Origin: Nilaparvata lugens
Taxonomy: Eukaryota > Arthropoda > Insecta > Hemiptera > Delphacidae
Length of the DNA: 64,000 nt
Direction: 5' to 3'
Assembly (NCBI RefSeq): GCF_014356525.2
Contig: NC_052507.1
Span: forward strand, 38,862,368 to 38,926,367
Shown here: positions 21,041-32,540 of the stretch, piece after piece
Numbering within the stretch: the first letter of the stretch is position 1
Layout: each line of letters starts with the position of its first letter
The notes under the pieces: generated by a model
What the model saw: only the letters and a program-made list of their open reading frames with translations
What the model was told of the DNA's origin: nothing
The model's database searches: none
Position numbers and translations under genes: made by a program

Positions 21041-24000
21041 ATGTCAGACTCAGGAGACGATGTTTCAATTGATGATGTTGGACTTTCAAGTGGTGATGAA
21101 GAACTCCTCCAATCTATGGGCTTCACATCCGAGTTAATTGGAGTAGCTGTAAAAAATATTACTTATCAGGATTCTTCAATGAGACTTTCTCAAGGTAACT
21201 TTTTGCTCTTTATGTTCTTTTTATAGCTTTACAAGCTCAATGTGGAGTTCATCTTATAAGTAGCCTACACAAAACCAAATTATGAAATTTTTTTTCAGTT
21301 TTAAAGAGGAAGAAGTATAACAGTGAGGTGAAACAACGTGAACTGGGCTAAATAATTAGTATGAATCCAGATTGAGAATTGGCTGGAAACTTATTGAATG
21401 ACATTTTTTATTTAGAATTTTATATAGAATTATTAGAGCGAGTTGGTGTTTTTATTGCGACTCAAAAGTTTGTCAATATTTTAAAGTTTAAAACTAATTA
21501 TTTGAGTGAAATTTATTTCTTGTATAAACATTTCAAGTTTTAATTTTTTGTGACTATTTCGGAATCTGAATCATGTGAGTTTTAAAGTACAGAAGAAAAA
21601 TTACCTTGTTTGGAATTTAATTTTGAGCCAAATTGGGATCGAAATAGTGAGGGCTATGCCTATTTTTTTGTTCCTCATCATTCTTGTGATTATGTAGTAT
21701 TATGGATAAATTATATGACATGATATATTACCATCAAATTCGGTATTCCAAAAATACTGTGCATTGATCATTAGAAAGAAATGTTTATTCCATATAAATA
21801 TACATTGATCTATTATTATGTTTATGTTTATAATTACAGAAGAAAATGATAGGACATTTGATTTAATCAGTCTGATCTTTGCAGGTAGAACAGGTGGTGC
21901 GCCTAGTGGCTCTGAACTGGAACATGTCTCGCAGCATGACAGCACTACTACACAAGAAGACCATCGACCATCGACCAGCACTACTACCAATAAAGAAGAT
22001 ATCAATTGTCAACTCGATGTCAGCTCGGATTTAATTTCCTACAAGTCGTATATTTTTAGTGATGTGAATTTAAGCTCATGTAGCAATATTGAAGAACGTA
22101 CAGTTTTGGACATAACAAATACACAAAACAATAAAACACTATCTCCATTTGGAAATAGGGGAAATATCAATGAAGAATGTTCTATTGAGGAATCAAGCCA
22201 AGCTGATGACCCTGATTACTTGCCTGAATTGGATCTAGCAGGACAAACGGCAGAAGAGCTAAATATGGATGAAGACGTAGACGAAAATAATGAATGTTGT
22301 GACAAAGAGAACAATAACATTGTGAAAGATAATAAAGAAGAAGATGATCATGAAAAAGAGCAGCCAAAGAAATTGAGAAAGAAAGATAACAAACAGAATT
22401 GGAAAAAAACGTTGCCTATGATAAAAGACAGAAAGGAGAAGCCTACATAGGGTATAGAAGATGTAATCCTGGAAAAGTAGCACATGATATTCAAAGGGAA
22501 GCTAAGGTTTTAGGTCCTAGATGCCAATCCGTAGCATGTATCAAGTCAAAGTTGAGAGCATGCAACACTATCACCGAAGATGAGAGACTAAAGATTTTCA
22601 ATGGTTTTTGGAAGAAAATGTTGTGGGACCAAAGAAAAGTGTATGTTGTTAGTTTGATAGAAAAAGTTGATGTTTCTCGTAGAAGAAGCCAATCTGAGAA
22701 TTCCAGATGGAGTGAAACACTCAAATATTTCCTGGTTATAAATGAAATTCGAGTACAAGTGTGTCAGAAAACTTTTTTGAATACACTTGGGATTAAAAAG
22801 TGGTTCATTTGCTATTGGTTCAAAGGAGAAAAACATTCAACTGCTAACGGTACTATCCAGGTTGATAACAAAATTGTAAGCTCATCAAAAAACTCACGCT
22901 CATCAAAAAAAGGGGTGCCAAAAAAATTGAAGATATAAATTTTTTAATACAATATTTGAAATCGTTACCAACTGTGCCCTCCCATTATTGTAGGTCAAGC
23001 ACGACAAAACTGTACATAGAACCAACCTTTGATTCCATGACAGAGCTGTATGAATCTTATGCTGAAGTATGTAAAAACAAAGAGAAAACTATTTTTAGTC
23101 GGTTTACTTTTGATAAGATTTTCAATAAAGAGAATCTGTCATTATTCCAACCGAAGAAAGATGTATGTGATATCTGCAATAGTTTTAAAGTGAAAAGTGG
23201 TATGATATCAGAAGAGGATTATAGACAACACTTGAAAAACAAAGATAAAGCTCAAGCAGAAAAAGAAAATGATAAGAGAAGAGGAAAGGCCAACGAAATT
23301 CATGTATTCACACACAAGACACACAAGCAGTAAAATTGGCGCCTTGTGTGAATGCCTCTGCAATGTACTACAAAACCAAATTGTGTGTACATAATTTCAC
23401 AATGTACAACAATGCAACAAAGGATGCAGTAACCTATTGGTGGGATGAGACCCAAAGTGAATTGAGCGCATCCTCTTTTGCCTCCTGCGTGATTCACAAC
23501 CTGAGACAGATCCTCAGCACAGAATTAAAACCAATAGTTCTTTGGTCTGACGGCTGTTGTTACCAAAACAGAAGTAGTGTGATATCCAATGCTTTATTAC
23601 ACTTAGCCAGAGAGAAAGGAGTCGAAATTGAACAGAAGTTCCTGGTCAAGGGGCATACTATGATGGAGTGTGACAGTGTCCACTCCACCATTGATACCAT
23701 TTTGAACCCAAAAAGAGGGACGAGAAACAAAAAAACAGTGAGAGAAATATACCTGCCAAGTCAGTACTCTCAATTGGCAAAGGAGGCGAGGAAAACTCCC
23801 TTTCCTTACAGGTCAGAATGCTTGGACTTCAAATTTTTTAAAAATTATGCAAACAAGGAGACTATGGTGTATGAATCAATTCGCCCTGGAAAGAGACTAG
23901 GAGATCCAAAAGTAACTGATATCAGGGCTTTGAAACACAAGCCTGATGGTACTATTGAGTACAAAATTAATTTTGATGAGGAGTATGCCCCCTTGCCCAT

Positions 24001-24158
24001 CAGACCTAAACAGATCCGTGCTATTGTTGAATTCCCTCATTTGAACAATGAAAGAATAAGAATAAAAAAAAAAATGGGACCACCTACAAGAGCTCAAGGC
24101 TCACATTCCTGTAGACTGCCACAATTACTACGACAACATTCCATATGAGGCATTATAA
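21041..24158 (+). CDS. DDE/RNase-H-like insect multicopy protein (DUF7869-like), frame-broken
   Basis: Exon 1 runs from ATG at 21041 to 21194 (acidic head MSDSGDDVSIDD). Exon 2 starts at 21885 after TTTGCAG and joins in phase (S-Q-G-R-T). It encodes a Ser/Asp/Glu-rich region and a Cys-containing domain (CQSVACIKSKLRAC, ERLKIFNGFWKK, CQKTFLNTLGI). A central domain follows with DVCDICNSFK, then a core with YYKTKLCVHNFTMYN, YWWDET, LWSDGCCYQNRSSV and KFLVKGHTMMECDSVHS. The family is expanded in hemipterans and other invertebrates. The D...D...D/E spacing suggests a transposase-derived fold (inference). The frame breaks at A-runs near 22405, 22920 and 24068 and at a CA-rich stretch near 23318. 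Read past the last, it ends at TAA 24158 with a family-like tail. A splice-like TTTTTTCAG just before the ATG hints at a 5' UTR intron. Confidence 0.68.
21195..21884 (+). other. Intron of the DUF7869-like gene
   Basis: 690-bp AT-rich GT-AG intron (GTAACT donor, TTTGCAG acceptor). Splicing rejoins a Gly codon split after its first base. No repeat recognised. Confidence 0.75.
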
Positions 24159-24719
24159 AGATTCCCCCAGCAAGAGAAAGGGCAGAGTAAAGAAAATTTT
24201 TTATAACACTGATAGACTCTTTTGTTCTTATTATTTTTTCTAAATTAATAACTTTTGAATTTCATTCGATCACCTACTATAATTATCCATATTTCAAGAT
24301 TTGATTTATGCACATTAATACTTTACATCTACCCTATCTTTAATTCATACTTTACATTATCTTTATCATTCAGTTTTTTATATTTCAAGCACTATAATAA
24401 ATTATTGAAACTGCTTCATGATACTGATTTCAACACCACCTAAGTCCACTATAGCAGAAATTCAGCCATACAACACTGCCTATCTCCAATAAAAGTTCAA
24501 TTAGAATTTTTTTTTAGTTTAATTAAGTTTATTATCAACAAAAATCATTATTAATATCATTCGAACTCAAAAAAGAATCGAAAATTTGTTATTGTGGAAT
24601 ACTACAATGTTTTTTCATTCTCCTGTGAAATTAAGGAAATGTCACATAAGCGGTGTTGTTTATTAAGCGACGATATATATATATTTTTTTTACTTTCTAC
24701 TACAACATAATAATTCAAA
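24159..24719. other. Unassigned AT-rich sequence
   Basis: Downstream flank of the DUF7869-like gene and left breakpoint of the truncated gypsy element. AATAAA occurs at about 24395. A short (TA)n run lies near 24675. No gene seen. Confidence 0.5.
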
Positions 24720-24725
24720 CATTTC

Positions 24726-24952
24726 TTACAAAACATAATATTTTCCTTGTAGTTTGAAAAGATCCATTCCTACTTCTTGCCAAGGACTATCCGGTATTTC
24801 TCTACTTACAAATGACTCTTTTCTGTTGCAATTATTGAATTCTGCACATGCTTCACAAGAAGATCTCATATTAGTTATATCATTGGACATTCCAGGCCAA
24901 AAAATAGTAATCCTAGCTCTTAATTTACATTTTTCTATGCCCATATGATTAA
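24726..24952 (-). pseudogene. Ty3/gypsy integrase N-terminal fragment
   Basis: The minus-strand frame reads HMGIEKCKLRARITIFWPGM, then CEACAEFNN, then PWQEVGMDLF, i.e. the HHCC zinc region and first catalytic Asp of a gypsy integrase. It continues directly from the frame ending at 31812 on the other side of the BEL element. The later D and E motifs are absent, so the element is 3'-truncated. Confidence 0.82.
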
Positions 24953-25599
24953 TGTTCTGAACAAAGCTCAGGCTAGAGCTACCAGAGGACTGTAATTTAC
25001 TATTTAAATAATCAAATACAAACAAGGGGCAAAATTCAATCTTCAATTTGAGCCAGGTTATTTGTACAGTTAAACTCTGCATTAATGAACAATAAAAAAG
25101 AGCAAAAACTCACCAACTTTATTCCAATCTTGACTACTTGCCCTTCGAAGCCTTTATTAGGTGTTCTGGTCAGGTTCAGGGTGGGACGAAATCGGGGAAT
25201 AGACAGGTTATTGTTATGAGCTGCCTTCTCGTTGATTCTGTGTTCAACTTGCAGGTCATACACTGTGTTTCGAACAAAGCTCAAACTGGATTCTTTATAA
25301 ATTCAAATCTGATTCAAATTAATTCAATTCAATACTATTTACGCTGTTATATTCATAATTCACACACACGGCACTCAAACAATATACAAGAAATTTCCGA
25401 TCGAAAATTACATTACAGACAAACACAAATTTTGTCTTGCAAGACAACGGGCTGATGAGACAAGACAGACAGACTTACAAAAAACATCCAGAATGCCAAG
25501 CAAGCAGGATGGTTTGCGCCGGCGCAAACACAAGCCTGCTATTCGCAGAACCACAGTCTGGCATTCTGGCGCTACAATTCGAATTCTCTGGCCAGAACA
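24953..25599 (-). repeat. 3' LTR of the minus-strand BEL element
   Basis: 647 bp, TG...CA. It is homologous to 31450-31811 but carries about 285 bp (25138-25425) absent from the 5' LTR. It is preceded, in element direction, by a purine tract AGAAGCGGGGGTA. About ten point differences from the 5' LTR are visible by eye. Confidence 0.88.
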
Positions 25600-25817
25600 T
25601 ACCCCCGCTTCTGAAAAACTATTTTTCAGCCAAGTTACAAAACTGAAAAAACCACGAAAAGGAAAAATCCAGACATGCCAAAAAAACAAAACACCAACAC
25701 CAAAAAACAACACAAAAGAAAAAATGTAACAATCACAAACAACTATTGAGTTGGGAGTGGATATAATTTTGTTACTGGTCTTTTATAAATACCAGTTTTT
25801 AGGCGAACACTCGTCAC
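25600..25817 (-). other. BEL 3' untranslated region
   Basis: Sequence between the integrase stop and the 3' LTR, ending in the purine tract. A-rich on the plus strand. No coding function. Confidence 0.6.
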
Positions 25818-27293
25818 TCAAACCTCGCCATCACTTCCCGGAAACACTTGTTCAATGACACCCAGTGGCCACTGCAATGGAGGTGTGTTTGGTTGGTCAA
25901 CTACCACAACCGTTCCCACACCGATAGAAGTGGGTGATTTCAACCATTTTTTATGACTTTGAAGTTTGTGCAGGTACTCTCTTCTCCATCGGTTCCAGAA
26001 CGATTGAATAAGTTGACTGATCAATTCATACCTGGTGAGACGATTCACAGGGACACTGTCCATGTCCCACATGGGAAACGATTTCAACAGTGTTGGAGTC
26101 AAAAAGTGTGCTGGTGTTAAAGCCAGCGGTTCACGTGGATCCTCATTCAGTACACACAGTGGGCGGGAATTTAGGACACCTTCAATCTGCACCAATACAG
26201 TGTTCAGTTCCTCATAGGTGAGAAGTTGATTGCCAATTACTCGGAACAGATGCAACTTTACAGATTTGACATTTGCCTCCCACAGACCTCCAAAATGCGG
26301 TGAACCAGGGGGAATGAATTTCCAATCAATTTTGTGTTCGGCGAGTTGACTAGTCAATGTGGTTTAAAACTCGGACGAGTTCAAAAGCTGAGATATTTTT
26401 CGCAACTGTTCCTTGGCACCTACAAAATTAGTACCACAATCTGAATACATCACACGACAGGGTCCACGACATGACAAAAAACGACGAAATGCAGCTAAAA
26501 ACATGGGCGTTGATAGATCTGATACCAACTCAATATGTACCGCCTTTGTTGCCATACACACAAACAGACAAATGTAGGCTTTCAAAACACAAGGATTACG
26601 ACGTCTCGTCATAGTAATACGCAGAGGACCAGCGTAATCCACACCACAATTTTCAAATGGTTTGCATTTTGACACTCGACAAGCAGGCAGGTCACCCATT
26701 TTCGGAATAATTGCATTATTACTAGGTCAAACACAGAAACAACGATTACACTTAAAGACACAAATACGAATAATAGAGCAAGCAGACAGTATCCAGAATT
26801 TCTGTCTGGTCAAGGACAACAATAACGAAGGTCCAGCATGACAATTCTTCTTGTGATGATAATCAATTAACATCAATATGAAAGTGTCGGATTTTGGTAA
26901 GATTATCTGATGACAAGTCTCAAATTCAAGTCCAGCATGAGACAAACAACTGCCAACACGAATCACACCTCTATCAATGAATGGAGACAGGCGACGTAGG
27001 CGCATAGAACAATCTTCTCCCTTCTCTAATTGCACAAATTCAGATGAAAAATGTATCTTCTGTACCACTCCACATAGATACCTCTCAGCAACATCGGAAT
27101 CTGATTCTTCTGATTGGGGTAAGATTTGTAAGAATTTGAAAACAAGAATTACAATTCTCAAAAGACGACCATAATCTGAACAACGACCAATCAATGAATA
27201 TATTGCATTGCTGTTACAATAAGGAGATTTTGTGACTGTCAACACTGACAGTTTTTTCGCCTCTGGTGGATCCACTATCTCTTCCATTTGAGT
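25818..27293 (-). pseudogene. BEL/Pao integrase
   Basis: Read right to left: a damaged zinc region (CHAGPSLLLSLTRQKFWI, CFKCNRCF-like), then the catalytic core with CGVDYAGP (first Asp), VMYSDCGTNFVGAKE (second Asp) and PHFGGLWEANVKSVK (Glu). The C-terminal part follows (GVLNSRPLC, ALTPAHFLTP, FWNRWRREYLHKLQ, VVVDQPNTPPLQWPLG), which is diagnostic of BEL/Pao. In-frame stops or shifts near 27290, 26725 and 26360 split it into four pieces. Integrase would insert the element's DNA copy into the chromosome; here it is inactive. Confidence 0.88.
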
Positions 27294-29043
27294 TCAAACG
27301 GGCCAATCGCATTCGTCCTCTGCTATCCATAATGGACCTGAGAGCCACAACGGAAAGTTCACAAGCTCAACTGGTGATAAACCTCTAGACAAACAGTCAG
27401 CGGGATTTTCAATTCCGGCAACATGCATCCACCCCTGTGGCCTGTATACAAGAATCCTGTATTTTTGCGACACGATTACCAACAAAAGTTTGCCATTTCG
27501 CGGATAGAGCATTAATCCAACACAAGGTGACTGTAGAATCAGAGAGTGCGACAATACGAGACACATGACAACGTTCACTATTAATAGTGACTACTGAATT
27601 CATGAGTTCTGCCAACAAGAGTGCCGCACACAACTCCAAACGAGGTATTGAAACAACTTTAGATGGTGCTACCTTGGACTTTGAACCCAATAATACAACT
27701 CTTGGCTCCTCGCTCTCATTCTGCGACTTCACATAGATAACTGCACCATAACCAGACAATGATGTGTCACAAAAACCAATCAAACTGATGTGAGAATCCT
27801 GAAACAAACCAACGTGACGTGGAACAGCAAATTTCAACAATAGAGGCAACTCTTTTTGACAATTCTCCCAAAGAATGCATATAGACTCAGGCGGCTTCTC
27901 GTCCCAATCCACTCCTAATTTCCACAATTTCTGGACAAGACACTTTAGAAATAATGTAAACGGTGACAAGAGACCAAGTGGATCATAGATACGAGCCATC
28001 ACTGACAGAATAGGATGCTTAGTAGCGACGACCTCACCACTCTTGACTGAAAACTGAAACAGATCAGTACTAGGTTGCCAATTCAATCCCAAGATAGCCA
28101 AGGAGTTGTCCACTTCGAAATCCTTGTACGAAAACGATTTCTCTTCCTCCGAGAATTTCTCCAACATTGATGGTGAATTTGAAGTCCACTTTGTGAGCGA
28201 GAAACCTCCTCCCTCAAACAGCTGCTTGGACTGACGATACAGCTCCGCTGCCTCTGACTCTGTGGCAACAGATGTGACTAAGTCATCCATGAACATGTCT
28301 CCTGGTATTCTTGCCTTGGCTGCTGGAAAACGATCTCCATCCTCCTCTACAAGCTGGTGGACGGTGCAAAGTGCCAAATATGGAGAGCTTGAAACACCAA
28401 AAACAACACAATTGAGCTGATAAATTTTGATTGGATCCTCCGGCGAAAATCTCCACAATACACGCTGATAACAACGGCAGGAATCCTCCACTAATATCTG
28501 TTGATACATTTGTTCAATGTTGGCAGTTAGTGCGATTGGGAACAAACGAAAATTAACTAACAAAACAAAAATGTCAGTCTGCAATTTGGGACCAGCATGA
28601 AGAACCTGGTTCAATGACAAACCAGATGATGTTCTGGAACCAGCGTCAAATACAATTCGGATGGGCGTGGTAGTGCTGCTTGCTTTCATGATGGCGTGAT
28701 GTGGTATGTAGTAACCACCTCGGTCTGTCTGATCTGCTACAAATGACATGTGACCCTGACGTAGGTAATCAATCAATATTTCATGATATGAAATACGAAT
28801 ATTGCTGTCAAGCTCTAGTTGTCTCTCCAAAGTCAGCAGTCTGTGTTCGGCGACAGCATATGAATCTCCCAAGCTGCTGGGCGGCTCCGCAAATGACAAG
28901 GCAACAACAAAATGACCAGAATTCACACGATGTACAGACTTCCAAAAATTTACCTCACACTCCAACTGTTCCGGTTTCAGTTGACAGCTTGGTGCAGGGC
29001 ACGATTCCAACTCCCAAAAACGTTCCACAAAACTATCCAACAA
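27294..29043 (-). pseudogene. BEL/Pao reverse transcriptase and RNase H
   Basis: A 544-codon frame (29043-27409) carries the RT: YYIPHHAIMKASS, PIRIVFDAGSRTSSGLSLN, QMYQQILVEDSCR, NCVVFGVSSSPYLA and the catalytic MFMDDLVTS. It continues into RNase H (LIGFCDTSLSGYGAVIYVK, VVSIPRLELCAALLLAELM, ALSDSTVTLCW). The end of the domain (WMHVAGIENPADCLSRG) lies in another frame after a shift near 27420. These features are BEL/Pao-specific. Upstream it joins the protease with a frame change near 29040. Confidence 0.9.
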
Positions 29044-29624
29044 TGGACTACTAACGAATGGACTACTAACGTTGTTGAAGTGAGAATCAGTGCTCTCCCC
29101 ATCAGAATGTGACCAAAGACACTATTAACAGTCATCAATTCATGCGATTCACCTATACTAGGACTCCCACGTAGCAAGTGAGGAACTAACTCCACACCAA
29201 TGATGCCATCTATTCTACTAGGAAGGTAGAATTTGTTGTCAGCCAGTGTGAGATTTTCAAGATGATGAAGTTTGGATCTGTTGATTCCACAAGAAGGCAA
29301 CTTGTCGATGATTTTATTTATCACTGTGGCATCCATCGAAAACTTGATGGTAGGATCCAACTTCGACTGAATCAACACACAAGTACGACCTCAAACTTCA
29401 CTAGTACCACCACCGAATCCACGAACAACGGTTTTCATGGGCTGGAATTGTAGTCTCAAACGCCGACACAATTTGGCTGTAACAAAATGACACTGACTCC
29501 CGGTGTCAACCAAGAAACGAACATCACAAAGCTGATCATTACAATCTCGAACATGTGCAGTGATGGTCGACAACACAATTTGGTGATGGTCGAATTTTCT
29601 ACATTGTTGGATGTAGAACAACAA
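28977..29624 (-). pseudogene. BEL/Pao aspartic protease region
   Basis: Contains VRFLVDTGSQCHFVTA, with the retroviral-type aspartic protease D-T-G, followed by QPMKTVVRGFGGG and, after a stop near 29391, the dimer/flap-side region with RIDGIIGVELVPHLL. The protease would cut Gag-Pol. Broken by a stop between the two frames. Confidence 0.8.
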
Positions 29625-30961
29625 CTAATAGGTGATGTGCCACCTGCCTTGGAGTTCGACGAGGACACAACACCTTCATTGGGACTTGATCTGGAAAAGT
29701 GCAATAAAGAATGATGAGATTCTCGACATTGAGCACACTGAGTTTCACTATGACAATTTCTACTCAAATGATCCACATCAAGACAATGAAAACAACAAAA
29801 CTTTCCTTTAATCAAACAATAACGATCCCAAGGAGTCATTTTCAAGAAACTTGCACAATCTACTAACCGATGACCCAGTTTTGAGCACTTCAGACAATTG
29901 GGATTTTTACTAGATGCATCGTTAGATGAATCATTAGATTGAACCACAAACACCTTTGATTTATTATCCTTTTTGTGCTTCATATTAAACGATTCAGTCT
30001 GTTTCTCATCAGAAGGAAGAGTCTTAATTTGCTTTTCAATGAATTTGAAATAATCTGTATAAGTTGGCATAGCCTTGTCACGGACGGCCGATTCAAAATT
30101 TCTACGAGAACTTGGATCCAGCAATCTCAAGCCATGATAGAGGAATATTGAGTCTGACAAATCAGTGTGTTGCAATCTCTTCAATGCATTGATTGAACTG
30201 CAAAACCCATCCAAAATTGCAATACAACCTGCCTTTGATTCTGATTTTATTGGACGAAATTCAAAAAATTTGTTTGAGATAGGCATTGACTTGCGCCTGT
30301 GGATCATTATAGTGGGTCAATAATGCCTGCCAAATTATTTGATAATTGTTAGCCAATGTTAATTGTTAGCTTGTCCAGTAAGTCTACTTACAAGATATTG
30401 GACCTTCTGCTGATCGTTCAGATTCTTGTTGTCATGTACCAATGCCTTAAATAGTTCATAAAACACCGACCATTGAGTCTGGTTCCCATCAAATTTCGGA
30501 AGGTCGATTTTAGGCAGTACCAACTTGGACACGACCAGCTGTGAACTAGCTGCTGTAGCTGCCGAAGATTGAGCAATAGTGACAGTTGCCTCTTTCTGTT
30601 TGAGAGTGTTAGCCGCTATTTCAATATACTGAAACAGATCTAGGTGTGAGTCATTGAATGCTACAACATGATCTTTATTCAACTCAAGTTCCAACTCATT
30701 AACCACTAATTCTGTCTCTTCATAATCCGAAATGGTCTGAGACACCCGAGGATACAAGATTGGAAATTGCTCAGCAACTTTTGGATCAGAGACATTTTTT
30801 GACAGGTCATAAATTCTTTGCAATCTGGCATACAATTGTTCCAGTTTAGCGCGATGCACCCTGATTCCTTTCTGTAATTTTTCCTCCATCTTGAACTCAT
30901 ACACAAAACAATTCAGCCCCAACAATACAAACAGCAGACAATAAAACAAGAATGAGTTCAA
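29456..30961 (-). pseudogene. BEL/Pao gag
   Basis: The N-terminal part (30961-30359; the likelier start is the second Met, in MEEKLQKGIRVHRAKLEQL) has helical capsid-type sequence ending in LPKIDLPKFDGNQTQWSVFY and DQQKVQYLVSRLTGQA. The second part (30307-29456) contains the capsid end and three zinc knuckles: CLKCSKLGHRLVDC, CFHCLDVDHLSRNC and CAQCRESHHSLLH. The order and the LPKFDG phrase are typical of BEL/Pao. A frame break near 30340 separates the two. Confidence 0.88.
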
Positions 30962-31449
30962 GACTAGATGGAAGGAAGAATCACGAGTTAGTAAGTTATC
31001 AAAGTTAAACTTTGACTATCAATTCACAAGATAAGTTATTGCTGCAAACAAAACTATATGATTAGATAATGTTCTTCCAACAACTCACAAACAAACGATA
31101 ACTTGTTGAATTGAACAAACAAAATCATGCTGGTGATTAACCTTCACTAACATGTATAAAAAATGGACAATACAAATTCCAACAAACAAACAAATTCCTG
31201 AAAAAGAGCACAATGCCCCTAGTTTCAGGAAACTACAATTTTAACTGAAATAAATTTAATTTCAGACAAATACAAATTGACAAGAAACCTTGCTCTTAGA
31301 ACAAGGCTACAACAAACTTAAGTTGAGCATGGATCAGACCATTCTCAACAAGTCAACATTGGACAAATACGAAACTGCTTAAATCCAATGTGTGTTAATT
31401 AATCAACAAATTACAAATTTAAATTCATCCGGCCCGGAGGACCATATAA
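30962..31449 (-). other. BEL leader with primer-binding site
   Basis: Untranslated leader between the 5' LTR and gag. On the minus strand the sequence after LTR-end ACA is TTATA then TGGTCCTCCGGGCC, a plausible site for a tRNA 3' end (31431-31444). The site shares TGGTCC-x-CCG with the other BEL element at 36969. Confidence 0.65.
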
Positions 31450-31811
31450 TGTTCTGAACAAAGCTCAGGCTAGAGCTACCAGAGGACTGTAATTTACTAT
31501 TTAAATAATCAAATACAAACAAGGGGCAAAATTTAATCTTCAATTTGAGCCAGGTTATTTGTACAGTTAAACTCTGCAATAATGAACAATAAAAAAGAGC
31601 AAAAACTTACCAAATTTATTCCAATCTTGACTACTTGCAAATGTTGTCTTGCAAGACAATGGGCTGACGAGACAAGACAGACAGACTTACAAAAAACATC
31701 CAGAATGCCAAGCAAGCAGGACGGTTTGCGCCGGCGCAAACACAAGCCTGCTATTCGTAGAACCACAGTCTGGCATTCTGGTGCTACATTTCGAATTCTC
31801 TGGCCAGGACA
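31450..31811 (-). repeat. 5' LTR of the minus-strand BEL element
   Basis: 362 bp, TG...CA, matching 24953-25599 at both ends but shorter by about 285 bp at the GACTACTTGC/AAATG junction (about 31638). It abuts the broken gypsy frame at 31812. Confidence 0.88.
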
Positions 31812-32540
31812 ATTATAGTGCAAAACATTCAACATTTCTTTTCTCATACTTGTTGGAACAACTATACCATCATTTTTAAACAATAAATCATTAGCTATAT
31901 ACAAATCTTCCCTATATCTGAAGTAAGACTGACAGTCAGAAGGTACTTCTTTGATACTGTTAGGCCATCCATTATTTACCATATTTTTGACTTTACACAG
32001 AGTTGGATCTTTTGCTGTTTCAATAACTAACTTATCATGATAATTTTGAGCAAATTCATTATTTTCTGTCAATACACAGATTTGATACTCAATTTCTTCA
32101 CTAAGAGGATCATCTTCATAAGCATTGAAATGTGTTCTAGACAAACAATCAGCTATCAGTAAATCTTTACCAGGTTTGTACACAATAGTAAAATCATACT
32201 GCAATAGTCTCAAACGAATTCTTTGTAATCTTGCAGGAGACATTCACTAAGTGGTTTTTTGAAAATACTCTCTAGAGGCTTATGATCACTTTCAATAGTT
32301 ACATGCTTACCAAATATATATTGATGAAAACGTTCACATGCAAAAAGAATAGCTTATGTTCCTTTTTCTATGATTGCATAATTCTGTTGAGTGCTATTCA
32401 ATGACTTGGATGCATACTCTACTGGTAAATTATTTAGAAGTAAAACACAACCTAATCCATCCTTACATGCGTCTACAGATAATACAATTTCTTTTATTTG
32501 GATCAAAAAATTGCAGAACAGGTTTACTAGTCAATATGCT
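31812..32540 (-). pseudogene. Ty3/gypsy RNase H and linker
   Basis: Minus strand, after a one-base shift near 32490: VDACKDGLGCVLL (RNase H Asp), SKSLNSTQQNYAIIEKG, FACERFHQYIFGKHVTIESDH, then PARLQRIRLRLLQYDFTIVY and GKDLLIADCLSR. It continues through the linker to VLHYN at the BEL junction. An in-frame stop near 32355 and a shift near 32240 inactivate it. The open frame that runs on left of 31812 is BEL LTR sequence, not gypsy. Confidence 0.85.

Larger units (their letters stand above)
24953..31811 (-). mobile_element. BEL/Pao LTR retrotransposon inserted in gypsy
   Basis: Complete minus-strand element: 5' LTR 31450-31811, primer site 31431-31444, gag, protease, RT, RNase H, integrase, purine tract and 3' LTR 24953-25599. 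LTRs begin TGTCCTGG/TGTTCTGG and end CAGAACA. The flanks share TAAT (ATAAT before, TTAAT after), consistent with a 5-bp target duplication carrying one change. Frame breaks show it is dead. Confidence 0.88.

Noticed and set aside
25408..25729. Frames on both strands around 25.4-25.7 kb and 31.6-31.9 kb
   Set aside because: They fall inside BEL LTRs; similar peptides at both sites reflect LTR duplication, not a gene.
26977..27174. Arg-rich plus-strand frame
   Set aside because: Antisense shadow of the BEL integrase.
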